A model generated the notes under the pieces. The model ran no database searches. It was not told the origin of the DNA and saw only the letters and a program-made list of their open reading frames with translations. A program made the position numbers and the translations under genes. Below, in pieces: positions 9,037-16,795 of a stretch of 41,467 bases of DNA; within the stretch, counting starts at the first letter, position 1, and each line of letters begins with the position of its first letter. The DNA is taken from positions 1 through 41,467 of the forward strand of contig NZ_JAEUFG010000032.1 in the NCBI RefSeq assembly GCF_018588585.1, written 5' to 3'. Source of the DNA: Bacillus sp. SM2101. Its GTDB lineage: Bacteria; Bacillota; Bacilli; Bacillales; SM2101.

Positions 9037-9761
9037 CCTCTTACACCCCCGAATGTTAAAAAGGCTTCTTCTAGAGTGTTAGCTCTCGTTTGGGCTTTTA
9101 ACTCCTCTGGTGTACCGAGTCCGATTAAGCACCCTTCTCGTATCATACCGAGGCGAGAACACTTCTCTGCTTCATCCATGACATGTGTTGTTACGATGAT
9201 TGTTTTTCCGTTATCTTTTAATCTTCTTAATTCATCCCAAATCGATTGTCTTAAGATAGGATCAATCCCAACAGTCGGCTCATCTAATAATAAAACTTCT
9301 GGCTCATGAACAATAGCAATAGCAAGTGATAACCGCCGCTTCATTCCTCCAGAAAACTGGTGAACAGGCTTTTTCTTTTCTGGTAGCAGGTTGACCAGTT
9401 CTAATACTTTATCAATTCTTTGTTGCTTTACCTGGCCTTTTAAACCATAAATCGTAGCAAAAAAATCAATGTTTTCAAATGCTGTTAGTTCATTATATAA
9501 CGCATCTGATTGTGCCATAAAACCAATTTTATTCATCATCTTTAAATTAGGCATCTTAGTGTCTAAAACCGATATCGACCCTTCAGTTACTTCATCTATT
9601 CCACCTATCATTTTTACGAGTGTTGTTTTTCCAGCTCCAGATGGACCAAGTAAACCAAAAAACTCTCCGAAGGAAATGTCAAATGTTACATCTTGTAGCG
9701 CAGCTTTTTTACCAAACCTCTTTGTTACATGACTAACTGAAATACAAGTATCATTATTCAC
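9033..9761 (-). CDS. ABC transporter ATP-binding protein (ABC-2 export type)
   Basis: I choose the GTG at 9761 rather than the ATG at 9776. The bases GGGGGGA directly inside the longer frame form the only ribosome site, and the upstream ATG lies four bases from the operator palindrome with no site of its own. The 242-residue product has Walker A GPSGAGKTT (39-47), Q84 in the Q-loop, signature FSGGMKRR (136-143), Walker B LLLDEPTVG (157-165) and the H-loop in TTHVMDEAE. It energises the membrane partner encoded next. The gene opens an operon of ATPase, permease and TetR regulator under a consensus promoter. Confidence 0.92.
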   Translation of the reverse strand: MNNDTCISVSHVTKRFGKKAALQDVTFDISFGEFFGLLGPSGAGKTTLVKMIGGIDEVTEGSISVLDTKMPNLKMMNKIGFMAQSDALYNELTAFENIDFFATIYGLKGQVKQQRIDKVLELVNLLPEKKKPVHQFSGGMKRRLSLAIAIVHEPEVLLLDEPTVGIDPILRQSIWDELRRLKDNGKTIIVTTHVMDEAEKCSRLGMIREGCLIGLGTPEELKAQTRANTLEEAFLTFGGVRG

Positions 9762-9779
9762 GTTGTATCCCCCCATTTT

Positions 9780-9797
9780 AGTGAGTGATTACTCACT
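9780..9797. promoter_or_regulatory. Probable TetR operator of the ABC exporter operon
   Basis: A perfect inverted repeat AGTGAGT-GATT-ACTCACT (7-bp arms, 4-bp centre). It starts three bases downstream of the -10 box and therefore covers the transcription start, a position suited to repression by the TetR protein encoded last in the operon. The link to that regulator is inferred. Confidence 0.75.
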
Positions 9798-9800
9798 TTT

Positions 9801-9830
9801 ATTATACGTTGCATTTCAATTATATGTAAA
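9801..9830 (-). promoter_or_regulatory. Sigma-A promoter of the ABC exporter-TetR operon
   Basis: Minus-strand TTTACA (-35), 18-base spacer, perfect TATAAT (-10). It lies 40 to 70 bases upstream of the ATPase GTG start and runs directly into the operator palindrome. Confidence 0.7.
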
Positions 9831-9839
9831 TGTTTTTTT

Positions 9840-9959
9840 GCTCTTTTCGCATAGATTGTTGGTTTACGTACTATAAATAAACTCGTTACATTTTCTCTGC
9901 TATAAAACGATGACTGTTGAGTATTTTCTATATTGCAACAAAATTTACGAAAAGAGCCT
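9840..9959. repeat. MITE-like element, copy B (family 1, short form)
   Basis: 120 bases with ends GCTCTTTTCGCATAGATTG and the complement of AGGCTCTTTTCGTAAATTT. The right half contains GACTGTTGAGTATTTTCTAT, shared in inverted orientation with the copy at 17350. Confidence 0.6.
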
Positions 9960-10040
9960 GTATTTTTGTTGTGATAATTACATTGGCATAGGTAAATGGT
10001 GTTTTGATCTGATTGACCCTAGTCATTAATGTAATTGTTG

Positions 10041-10071
10041 AAGCTGAGTTTCTGTTATGCGAAAACAGCTT
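10041..10071. repeat. Hairpin with family-1 terminal sequence beside the yjbR-like stop codon
   Basis: AAGCTG / CAGCTT arms enclose TTATGCGAAAAC, the terminal sequence of the MITE-like family. It abuts the stop codon of the YjbR-like gene. On the plus strand it is followed by TTAATTTTT, which is terminator-like, but no plus-strand gene precedes it. Confidence 0.35.
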
Positions 10072-10431
10072 TTAATTTTTTTCGTTAATCTCTGCCTTTT
10101 CAGCCTTTCTTAAACTGTTAAACACTAATTCATAAGACCTATCAATCATTTGTAAGATTTGTTTATTTGGTACTGTGCCATCAACTGTAATTGTATTCCA
10201 ATGTCGCTTGTTTAAATGATAACCTGGTTTAATGGCTGGATATTGCTCACGAAGCATTTCATTAACATCTGGCTCACATTTTAAGCTAATGGCAGGATGG
10301 GTTTCTCCTTGAGACAAAATAGCAAACATTTTAGTTCCTACCTTCATCACATGCGCATCATCCCCAAATGGAAAATCCTCATAAGCACCTCGTTTTGTTA
10401 AACAACTTTCCTGCAGCTCTTTGAAATCCAT
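10072..10431 (-). CDS. MmcQ/YjbR-family protein
   Basis: A 119-residue protein of the MmcQ/YjbR family (CyaY-like fold, DNA-binding in some members, mostly uncharacterised). Family marks are FPFGDDAHVMKVGTKMFAIL near the N-terminus, ISLKC in the middle and PGYHLNKRHWNTI before the last helices. The ATG at 10431 is preferred because AAGGAG lies about 8 bases upstream; the frame reaching 10479 adds a lysine-rich stretch with no ribosome site. It follows the MerR gene by 44 bases and is probably co-transcribed. The role is unknown. Confidence 0.85.
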   Translation of the reverse strand: MDFKELQESCLTKRGAYEDFPFGDDAHVMKVGTKMFAILSQGETHPAISLKCEPDVNEMLREQYPAIKPGYHLNKRHWNTITVDGTVPNKQILQMIDRSYELVFNSLRKAEKAEINEKN

Positions 10432-10475
10432 CTTATCTCTCCTTTTTATGATTTTGATGATTTTGTTTATCCGTT

Positions 10476-11237
10476 TCATATGTAATTTTCTTCTAAAATA
10501 TAATCAATAGCTTGTTCGATAAACTTAACAACTTCGTCATTCATCGGATATAGTCCTAGCTTTTTAGATTTCTCCTTTGATTTGCGAACTTCCCAAAATT
10601 TCAGTTCCAGTTCTTCATCTCCATGAAAGGTTTCTTTCGACAGTAATAGGATATCTTCTGCAATGAGTTGACCTTCTGCAGATTCTGGTTTTATGCTGTT
10701 TTTCAAACATAACTCCACCCTCCTAATAATGTTAATCCACTTCTTAGTTTGCTCATCGTCCTCGCCCATTTTTGGAAGGTTATTTGAGAGTGCATCAACT
10801 TCCTTTTCATTAAAAAACTCCTTCCAAATCATTTCTTTTTGTTCTGCTGACTTACGATGTTGATATTCATCTATTAGTGGTAACAAAACCTCCCAATTTA
10901 ATTGTTGTTCTACTCTTATACTAGTTAAAATCGTCGTTGTATGATTCAACGACCCTTGTAGCTCAAGAATTTGGTTCTCTAATGACTTTTTATGGACAAC
11001 TAAAATGTCTTGAACTGTGATTTGATCTAGAACTTTTTTAATGTCATCAAGAGAAAGTGTGAGAGCTTTCAGTATTGTAATCTTTTCTAGTTTAAGCATA
11101 TCTCCCTCTGAATAAAGACGTCGGCCGTTGTCTTCTTTAATCGTCGGTTCGACGAGTCCTATTTGATCATAGTAACGAAGCGTTCGTACGGAAAGATGAA
11201 GCTTCTTTGAAGCGTCACCCGTTGAATAATATGTCAC
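10476..11237 (-). CDS. MerR-family transcriptional regulator
   Basis: A 253-residue regulator. Its N-terminal winged helix-turn-helix has the MerR pattern: YYSTGDASKKLHLSVRTLRY then YDQIGLVEPT and GRRLYSEGD. A coiled-coil dimerisation helix follows at about 75-120. The long, mostly helical C-terminal half resembles the TipAS-like effector region of drug-responsive MerR proteins. The GTG at 11237 is chosen because GGGGGAA lies just upstream; the longer frame to 11273 runs through that ribosome site. No cysteine pattern for metal sensing is seen, so an organic ligand is more likely. The YjbR-like gene follows on the same transcript. Confidence 0.88.
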   Translation of the reverse strand: MTYYSTGDASKKLHLSVRTLRYYDQIGLVEPTIKEDNGRRLYSEGDMLKLEKITILKALTLSLDDIKKVLDQITVQDILVVHKKSLENQILELQGSLNHTTTILTSIRVEQQLNWEVLLPLIDEYQHRKSAEQKEMIWKEFFNEKEVDALSNNLPKMGEDDEQTKKWINIIRRVELCLKNSIKPESAEGQLIAEDILLLSKETFHGDEELELKFWEVRKSKEKSKKLGLYPMNDEVVKFIEQAIDYILEENYI

Positions 11238-11355
11238 TTCTATTCCCCCTATTAGCAAGCACAATAATTTCATAACAAACTACTCCTAAATTAAGAAAAA
11301 TAACTTTCTAAAAACCATTTAGGTAAAACATTTCTATGGATATACGAATTTTTCG

Positions 11356-11437
11356 GAGCATCTTTTCTTCTATAAAAAGGTGAATGTTGAGCAAAATCTT
11401 CCTTTATAGGAACTATATCAACAAAGTTTACGGATAG
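11356..11437. repeat. MITE-like element, partial copy C (family 1)
   Basis: The inner block GCATCTTTTCTTCTATAAAA and the right block TATCAACAAAGTTTACGG match other copies, but the left terminal repeat is missing. It lies upstream of the MerR gene. Confidence 0.45.
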
Positions 11438-11622
11438 TTATTTTCATAACGATTGTTAAAAAATGCCATCTATTCTGACAATATCCCATAAAACACTTTA
11501 GAAAAAGTACTTGCAGGTGACGTTACGTCACCTTTTACAATAATTGTATCATATGGAATTTATTCATATCGAAGTCATTCACCATTCTTACTAAAACATA
11601 CATTAATTTGGAGGATTTATTT

Positions 11623-12333
11623 ATGGAAAGTATACAAATTACACGATTCGATTTTAAAGATGAAGTTTGGACATGGAAGGAATTCATAGGAGCACTTATA
11701 GTAGCATTCGTTGTTGTACCCATACTTATTGAATATTTATTACATGCATATATAAATAATATATTAGCAAACGATCTATATGCAGGTACCTTCACTGGGC
11801 TAATTATGGCAATATGTTTTCTATATAGTATTTATATGATTTCATTAAAGCCTCATCATTTAACATGGAAGGATATTGGTCTACGATCGTTTCCAATTCA
11901 ATATTTGACATGGATTATACTTTGGATAATACTTTTAATCATTGTTGGCGTCATTTTACTATTTGCTATGTCGTGGTTTGGAGTTAGCTATGAAAATAGT
12001 AAAACAGCTAGTATTCAATCGCAGGTCACTCCTGTTAACTTTATCATTGGGTTTGTATCTGCTAGTGTAATTTCTCCTTTTTATGAAGAAATTTTTTATC
12101 GGGGGTTTATTTATAAATGGCTAAGGGCGAAATGGGGGATATATACCGGTATGTCGGTTAGCTCATTAATCTTTATGCTCGTTCACATACCAACATATAA
12201 TGTGCTGCCAATCACTTTTGTAAGTGGACTTGTTTTTTCATGGACATACGAACGGACAGGGTCGGTCATACCAGCTATGATCATTCATGGTTGCTTTAAT
12301 GGTATTGCTGTAGTAGTTACAGCTTTGGCCTAG
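11623..12333 (+). CDS. CPBP-family intramembrane metalloprotease (CAAX protease/Abi)
   Basis: A 236-residue membrane protein with about six membrane segments. The CPBP motifs are in place: E155-E156-x-x-x-R160 (EEIFYRGF), H188 in LVHIP and H222 with N226 in IHGCFNG. These line up the metal site of Rce1-type glutamate intramembrane proteases. The ATG at 11623 follows TTGGAGG. Family members process or mature small peptides, often giving immunity to a bacteriocin; no bacteriocin gene is visible here. A small membrane protein gene follows at 12436 and may share the transcript. Confidence 0.88.
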   Translation: MESIQITRFDFKDEVWTWKEFIGALIVAFVVVPILIEYLLHAYINNILANDLYAGTFTGLIMAICFLYSIYMISLKPHHLTWKDIGLRSFPIQYLTWIILWIILLIIVGVILLFAMSWFGVSYENSKTASIQSQVTPVNFIIGFVSASVISPFYEEIFYRGFIYKWLRAKWGIYTGMSVSSLIFMLVHIPTYNVLPITFVSGLVFSWTYERTGSVIPAMIIHGCFNGIAVVVTALA

Positions 12334-12435
12334 TATCACATATAAGGAGTTAGCTAGGGTTTAATTTCAGAGGTCATATTGAAAATTGAAATGAGAGTCC
12401 AAAGCTCTTTTAAAAATTAGGAGGAGAAGTTCGTT

Positions 12436-13083
12436 ATGGATTTCGTGCTAGAACATAAATGGATTTTTTTAATTATTGCTGAAATCTTCTTTTGGGTGTT
12501 TATGATATCATTTTTGACTGTTCGCTATTGGTTTGGGTTAAAAAAGCTGAGCATGCTTTTATTTCTCATTTTTATCATAAATGATCTATGGATTGCAGCA
12601 ATGGGGTTTTTTGATTATTTAAAAACAGGAGATTTTACGAGCTATCAGATCATTATTTTAGTTATTATCGTCTACGCTCTCACATACGGTAAAGCAGATG
12701 CACAAAAGTTAGATACTATTATTCAACAAAAAGTTGCTCTTTGGAAAGGAGAACCTATCCCTCAAGCTAAACCAGCTAAAGTACTATATGGTAAAGCTCA
12801 TGCCAAAAATCAACGAAAACAATTTTTTTCTCACTTTCTTATCTTTGCTATTGTACATTTCATATTATTCATTTCTTACGGTTTGTCAGAAGAAATTGTT
12901 AATATTAACAGCATCGAACAACTATTTACAGTTTGGCTTAACAATAAAAATGCTACTTTCCCTTTTAACAACGCAATTGTAAATAACCTAAGCAGAATTT
13001 GGATGATCATTCTAACACTTGATGCGGTGATCTCACTATCATATTCAGTCTTTCCAAAATCGAATAAAGCAGCTTCTTCATAA
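12436..13083 (+). CDS. Uncharacterised integral membrane protein
   Basis: A 215-residue protein that I do not recognise. Hydrophobic segments lie at about 9-30, 37-58, 70-88, 132-150 and 188-207, with a basic cytoplasmic-type loop (about 90-130) between the third and fourth. The ribosome site TAGGAGGAG is strong. It follows the CPBP protease gene by 102 bases on the same strand and may be its partner or substrate, but nothing in the sequence proves this. Confidence 0.75.
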   Translation: MDFVLEHKWIFLIIAEIFFWVFMISFLTVRYWFGLKKLSMLLFLIFIINDLWIAAMGFFDYLKTGDFTSYQIIILVIIVYALTYGKADAQKLDTIIQQKVALWKGEPIPQAKPAKVLYGKAHAKNQRKQFFSHFLIFAIVHFILFISYGLSEEIVNINSIEQLFTVWLNNKNATFPFNNAIVNNLSRIWMIILTLDAVISLSYSVFPKSNKAASS

Positions 13084-13108
13084 CAAGTAGGACAACGGTA
13101 AAACTACT

Positions 13109-13133
13109 AGCGCTGGGAGATTTCCCTAGCGCT
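13109..13133 (+). terminator. Possible terminator after the membrane protein gene
   Basis: AGCGCTGGGA and TCCC-T-AGCGCT pair with one bulge around a 4-base loop, 25 bases after the stop. The following bases (TGTTATCATTTC) are only moderately T-rich. Confidence 0.4.
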
Positions 13134-13306
13134 TGTTATCATTTCACGTAAGAAAGCCTCTATATCATGTCGACAACAGTATAATAAAAAAATTAGGCTG
13201 TTATAGGATTGCTTCTACAGCTTAAAAAATAATACTAATCGAACATTTTTAGTTACCCTAACTTTAATAGAATAATAAGAAAGATTGTGAAAAGAGCTTT
13301 TACAAA

Positions 13307-13466
13307 AGGCTATTTTCGTATAATATATTGCTTTTATTCACATATTTTCAACCGCATGCAGTGGTTTGGTATACTTTGATTTGCAGAAGAAAGGCTGTCA
13401 CTAACTCTATATTTATACGTGTTAAGACCTTAGTACGAATAACAACAGTTTATGCGAAAACAGCCT
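13307..13466. repeat. MITE-like element, copy D (family 1, full length)
   Basis: 160 bases bounded by AGGCTATTTTCGTATAAT and the complement of AGGCTGTTTTCGCATAAACT. The rest of the 13134-13750 gap holds no gene that I can support. Confidence 0.65.
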
Positions 13467-13750
13467 ACAAATAACAACTAAACTCATTACCTCCTTCCAC
13501 CTAAATATCATACACAAAAAATGTAATTATTCCCTCTTCACAATAACCTAGCTACTAAACTACGATTGGATATACATACCATTGAAATGAATTAGACATC
13601 TATACTAATATCAACAAAGATTAGTTACTAAGTAATGTGCTCATTTACTTATAGCTCTCAAATTTTATTAATTGTATAATATGTGACTATAGCATTCTAT
13701 CTTCCATTATTAGTAATAATAATCAATCATCATTGGAACAAGGGGAAAAT

Positions 13751-15001
13751 ATGAAAAGGTATAAAATGATTTTTAAGTCTTTAAGTGTCATGGCAGGATT
13801 GTTTTTGCTTTTTGCATTCGTTATTGGCATTGTTCAATCTGCTATGAGTATTAATTACACACCTACAAAAGCAAGTCAACAAACAAGCATACTAGAATTA
13901 GAGCCTAATAGCGCTTTTACTCCTGTATACGATAATAGGAAGGAAGAATTCACCATTGTAGGGTATTTACAAAATGGACATACATTCGAGATACTACGTG
14001 ATTATAGCAATGAATGGTGGCAAATTTCCTTTGGTAACGGAAATGGATATGTAAAAAAAACAGATGTCATTGTTAATGAAGAACCATACAGATTGAAGTC
14101 TACCAAAAACACAAACGATATGTTTATTACGATTAAAGAAACAAATATATTTGAACAACCATCAGATTCTCTTCATCCTATCGCAACGATTGCTCAAAAC
14201 TTAAGATATCCTATCATGTCTGAGTCAAACGATTATTATGAAGTGAAGGTAGCAGGTAAGGTCGGCTATGTAAAAAAGTCAGACGTAGAACTTGATGATG
14301 GGATTCCAATATTAATGTACCACCATTTTTCATACGATGAAGACAATCTTTACCCTGGTAATCTCAATATCATTCCTCCGCATGAATTTTCTCAGCAAAT
14401 GACTATATTAGCTGAGGAAGAAGTTGAAACTATTACACTCACAGATTTAGAAGGTTATCTAAATGGTACGACGAATTTACCTGGAAAAGTCGTCGCGTTG
14501 ACATTTGATGATGGGCTACAGTCTGTTAATGAATATGCTTATCCAGTATTAAAAACCAATAAACAACTTGGAAATTTATTTATTATAACTGGCCGTACTC
14601 CGAATGAAGGGGCACCATATAATCCAAAAGCTACAAAATTTCAATATTTGAGTACTCAAATAATTGATAACATGAGAGATGTTTTTTCCGTTTCCGCTCA
14701 TACACATAATATGCATCGGCTAAAAGGACAAACAAGTCACTTAGTCGCTAAGCCTCTTGAAGAAGTACAAGAAGATTTACGATTGAATAAATCAATCTTG
14801 GAGACAGATTACTTTGCTTATCCTTTTGGCAAATATAATAAAGATATAGTAAAAGTTGTGAAAGAGGAAGGGTTTAAAATGGCTTTTACAACTAAACGAG
14901 GCTATGTAAAAAAAGGTGATGATCCACACCTATTGAACCGCTTGAATGTTCCTCCTGGAATGACGATAAATGAATATAAAAAACTCGTTGGAATTGACTA
15001 A
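13751..15001 (+). CDS. SH3-domain polysaccharide deacetylase (CE4, PgaB/IcaB-like)
   Basis: A 416-residue exported enzyme. A signal or anchor segment spans about 11-32. Two bacterial SH3-like modules follow, ending GYVKKTDV (99-106) and GYVKKSDV (172-179), probably for wall binding. The NodB-type deacetylase domain starts at GIPILMYHHF (184-193). It has the metal-site motif TFDDG (251-255, D254), the second motif H317-T-H-N-M-H322 and YPFGKYN (357-363). The layout fits the PgaB/IcaB branch that N-deacetylates extracellular poly-N-acetylglucosamine; peptidoglycan is an alternative substrate. The ATG at 13751 follows AAGGGGAA. It is a single gene ended by a strong terminator. Confidence 0.9.
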   Translation: MKRYKMIFKSLSVMAGLFLLFAFVIGIVQSAMSINYTPTKASQQTSILELEPNSAFTPVYDNRKEEFTIVGYLQNGHTFEILRDYSNEWWQISFGNGNGYVKKTDVIVNEEPYRLKSTKNTNDMFITIKETNIFEQPSDSLHPIATIAQNLRYPIMSESNDYYEVKVAGKVGYVKKSDVELDDGIPILMYHHFSYDEDNLYPGNLNIIPPHEFSQQMTILAEEEVETITLTDLEGYLNGTTNLPGKVVALTFDDGLQSVNEYAYPVLKTNKQLGNLFIITGRTPNEGAPYNPKATKFQYLSTQIIDNMRDVFSVSAHTHNMHRLKGQTSHLVAKPLEEVQEDLRLNKSILETDYFAYPFGKYNKDIVKVVKEEGFKMAFTTKRGYVKKGDDPHLLNRLNVPPGMTINEYKKLVGID

Positions 15002-15131
15002 TGTTACTGTGGTGAACGTTTAAAATCCTAGTGTAAATCTTTCTAAAAAAGCAATTAGAGACACGACGGGGAGGTCACTACCTTCGATGTTGACGAGCAA
15101 ATAGTCACATTTACTTGGATTGAAGAGATAT

Positions 15132-15176
15132 AGAGCGGCTTCTCAATTTTTCTCGCGAAGAGAAGCCTCTTTTTTT
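15132..15176 (+). terminator. Strong terminator of the deacetylase gene
   Basis: GGCTTCTC / GAGAAGCC stem followed by TCTTTTTTT. The first unit of the 21-bp array starts only five bases later. Confidence 0.85.
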
Positions 15177-15181
15177 GTAGT

Positions 15182-15532
15182 TGGATAGTAAAAGCAGATA
15201 TTCGGTTAGTAAAAGGTGATTTTTAGATAGTATAGCAGCTTTTTGGATAGTAAAATCAAGTATTTGGATAGTAAAAGGGCATTTTTCGATAGTAAACGCA
15301 GATATTTGGATAGTAAAAGATCATTTTTCGATAGTAAAAGTAGCTATTTGGATAGTAAAAGATCATTTTTCGATAGTAAAAGCAGTTATTTGGATAGTAA
15401 AAGATCATTTTCGATAGTAAACGCAGCTTTTTGGATAGTAAAAGATCATTTTTCGATAGTAAAAGCAGTTATTTGGATAGTAAAAGCCGCTATCTGGATA
15501 GTAACCGTGCTAATTTGGACAATAAAGTAATC
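15182..15532 (+). repeat. 21-bp tandem repeat array 1 (AGTAAA core), about 17 units
   Basis: Head-to-tail units of the form (G/C)GATAGTAAAAG plus ten variable bases ending in TTT. All are 21 bp except three of 20 or fewer. The middle of the array alternates two unit types (GGATAGTAAAAGATCATTTTT-like and CGATAGTAAAAGCAGTTATTT-like; both 21 bp), giving a 42-bp higher-order period. Because 21 is a multiple of three, all frames tend to stay open, creating spurious DSK-repeat proteins. The last units decay (GGATAGTAACCG, GGACAATAAAG). Confidence 0.9.
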
Positions 15533-15775
15533 TATGGACAAATACCGCTAGCCAACATAGCCAGTGAAAAATTTCTAGGAATCCCTGCAGTGTTGATTAT
15601 AATAATAAGTTACTTTTACGTACCTGGATATTCTATCTTTTTTGATTTACAGGCTTTTAGCTGGAAAAATAATCTTAGTCTGTATGCAATTATTTTTCTA
15701 GGCTATGTAATTACAACAAGCTTTTATAAACAACAAACGAATACAAGTAGTAAAGATAAAAACAGTCAAACTTGA
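15533..15775 (+). pseudogene. Possible remnant of a small membrane protein fused in frame to the repeat array
   Basis: The open frame that runs through the last repeat units continues for about 80 residues of protein-like sequence. It holds two hydrophobic segments (FLGIPAVLIIIISYFYVPGY and LSLYAIIFLGYVITTSF) and a hydrophilic tail, then a stop at 15775. No start codon with a ribosome site lies downstream of the array, so this looks like a 3' gene fragment whose front was lost or replaced by the array. I do not recognise the family. The terminator at 15911 would serve it. It may be only a chance frame. Confidence 0.35.
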
Positions 15776-15910
15776 GTGTGAGTGTCTTGTAATAAACTCA
15801 ATGAACATTGAACAATAATGCCAATGAAATGGATTCTGTTATTAAAGAAATTAGTAATGTCTCCATTCATCAATCCGTGAACTTTTTCTGCAAAATTAAC
15901 AATTATTATC

Positions 15911-15953
15911 AAAAAAGAGGCGTATACCTAAGTAATGAGGTTACGCCCTTTTT
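15911..15953 (+). terminator. Bidirectional terminator-like hairpin
   Basis: GGCGTA / TACGCC core flanked by AAAAAAGA and CCTTTTT, with a 17-base loop. It suits termination on either strand. Confidence 0.55.
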
Positions 15954-15995
15954 CATAGTAAATAACAACAATTTGTACTCAACCTTCTATACATG

Positions 15996-16016
15996 TGGCT
16001 GTTTTCGCACTGAATG
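15996..16016. repeat. Single family-1 terminal sequence
   Basis: TGGCTGTTTTCGCACTGAATG matches the left end of the MITE-like family; no partner end is visible nearby. Confidence 0.35.
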
Positions 16017-16144
16017 TATCTAACATATAAGCACATAGCATTTAGCTACTACTTAAACCCTACTAAAGGATTGTTTCAGTTATCTACATCATCTACTTAT
16101 GACCCAGAGCTAAGAAATCGACTTACGATTAGAATGTGTTACTA

Positions 16145-16417
16145 TTATAATGTTGAATTTGTTAATGCCTCTGAGCTTTCACCATGACAAGAATTATACA
16201 TTTCTTGTAAATCCTCTTCCCCGAGATCAGGATGTACTTCCTCCATGTATTCTTTCATTTCAGTCCATTCAAAGTTATTTTCGTTCCAACCCATGTTATT
16301 CATCTTATCGTCATTAATCATGAAATTACTTGATTGACCTCCATTTGCTAAAGCAGTAGTACCAGCTCCAATTGCTAAGCTTGCAGTTAGTATGCCGACC
16401 ATTATTTTGTTTTTCAT
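16145..16417 (-). CDS. Small secreted protein with C-terminal CHG motif, function unknown
   Basis: The ATG at 16417 has a strong AAGGAGGG site; the longer frame to 16435 is less likely. The 90-residue product has a signal peptide (MKNKIMVGILTASLAIGAG, cleavage expected after TTALANG or nearby). The acidic mature part of about 65 residues contains paired tryptophans and the block HPDLGEEDLQEMYNSCHGE. From memory, similar short exported proteins ending in MYNSCHG or MYNACHG occur in other Bacillaceae without known function. The single Cys-His could bind metal or heme, but CHG alone is not a heme c motif. It is divergent from the CueP-like gene. Confidence 0.75.
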   Translation of the reverse strand: MKNKIMVGILTASLAIGAGTTALANGGQSSNFMINDDKMNNMGWNENNFEWTEMKEYMEEVHPDLGEEDLQEMYNSCHGESSEALTNSTL

Positions 16418-16435
16418 ACTTTTTCCCTCCTTCAT

Positions 16436-16744
16436 TTATTTACTGTTATTATCTTAAAAATAAATTGAGAAACTTTGCAGATTCTTAAAACATTTTGTTA
16501 ACATCCAACTAAATACACGAAGATATTGCATATATACTGAATGTAGCTAATTCCCAATTGACAAACAGAATACGTGGCTGACACTTAGTTCTAATTGCTA
16601 ACTTTCTTGCCTTGTTCGTATAGCAATAAGTGTTATGTCCCTCGTAATAGACTACATATAGCTCATTCTTACTCACCATTTTTAAAGCATCGAGAAACGA
16701 ATTATGACATTTTAGTGATAACCATTTTGCTTTTTATCTAATTA
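16436..16744. other. Divergent intergenic region
   Basis: It separates the small secreted protein gene (minus) and the CueP-like gene (plus) and must hold both promoters. Apart from the palindrome at 16745 I see no distinct element. Confidence 0.4.
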
Positions 16745-16763
16745 ACAGTAAATACTGTATAAT
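16745..16763 (+). promoter_or_regulatory. Promoter -10 with overlapping palindrome upstream of the CueP-like gene
   Basis: ACAGTA-AA-TACTGT, a perfect 14-base palindrome, overlaps the first base of a consensus TATAAT (16758-16763), 33 bases before the start codon. A good -35 is not visible. The palindrome may be an operator for a copper or stress regulator. It is not a standard CueR, CsoR or CopY box that I recognise. Confidence 0.45.
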
Positions 16764-16795
16764 ACCATGTAGAAACTAATAAGGAGTGGATATTA

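Noticed and set aside
15182-15532. CRISPR array
   Set aside because: Units are directly joined 21-mers with only a short conserved core and no 25-40 base spacers; no cas genes are nearby.
15808-16023. 71-residue plus-strand open frame
   Set aside because: It reads through a terminator hairpin and a family-1 element end, and has no ribosome site.
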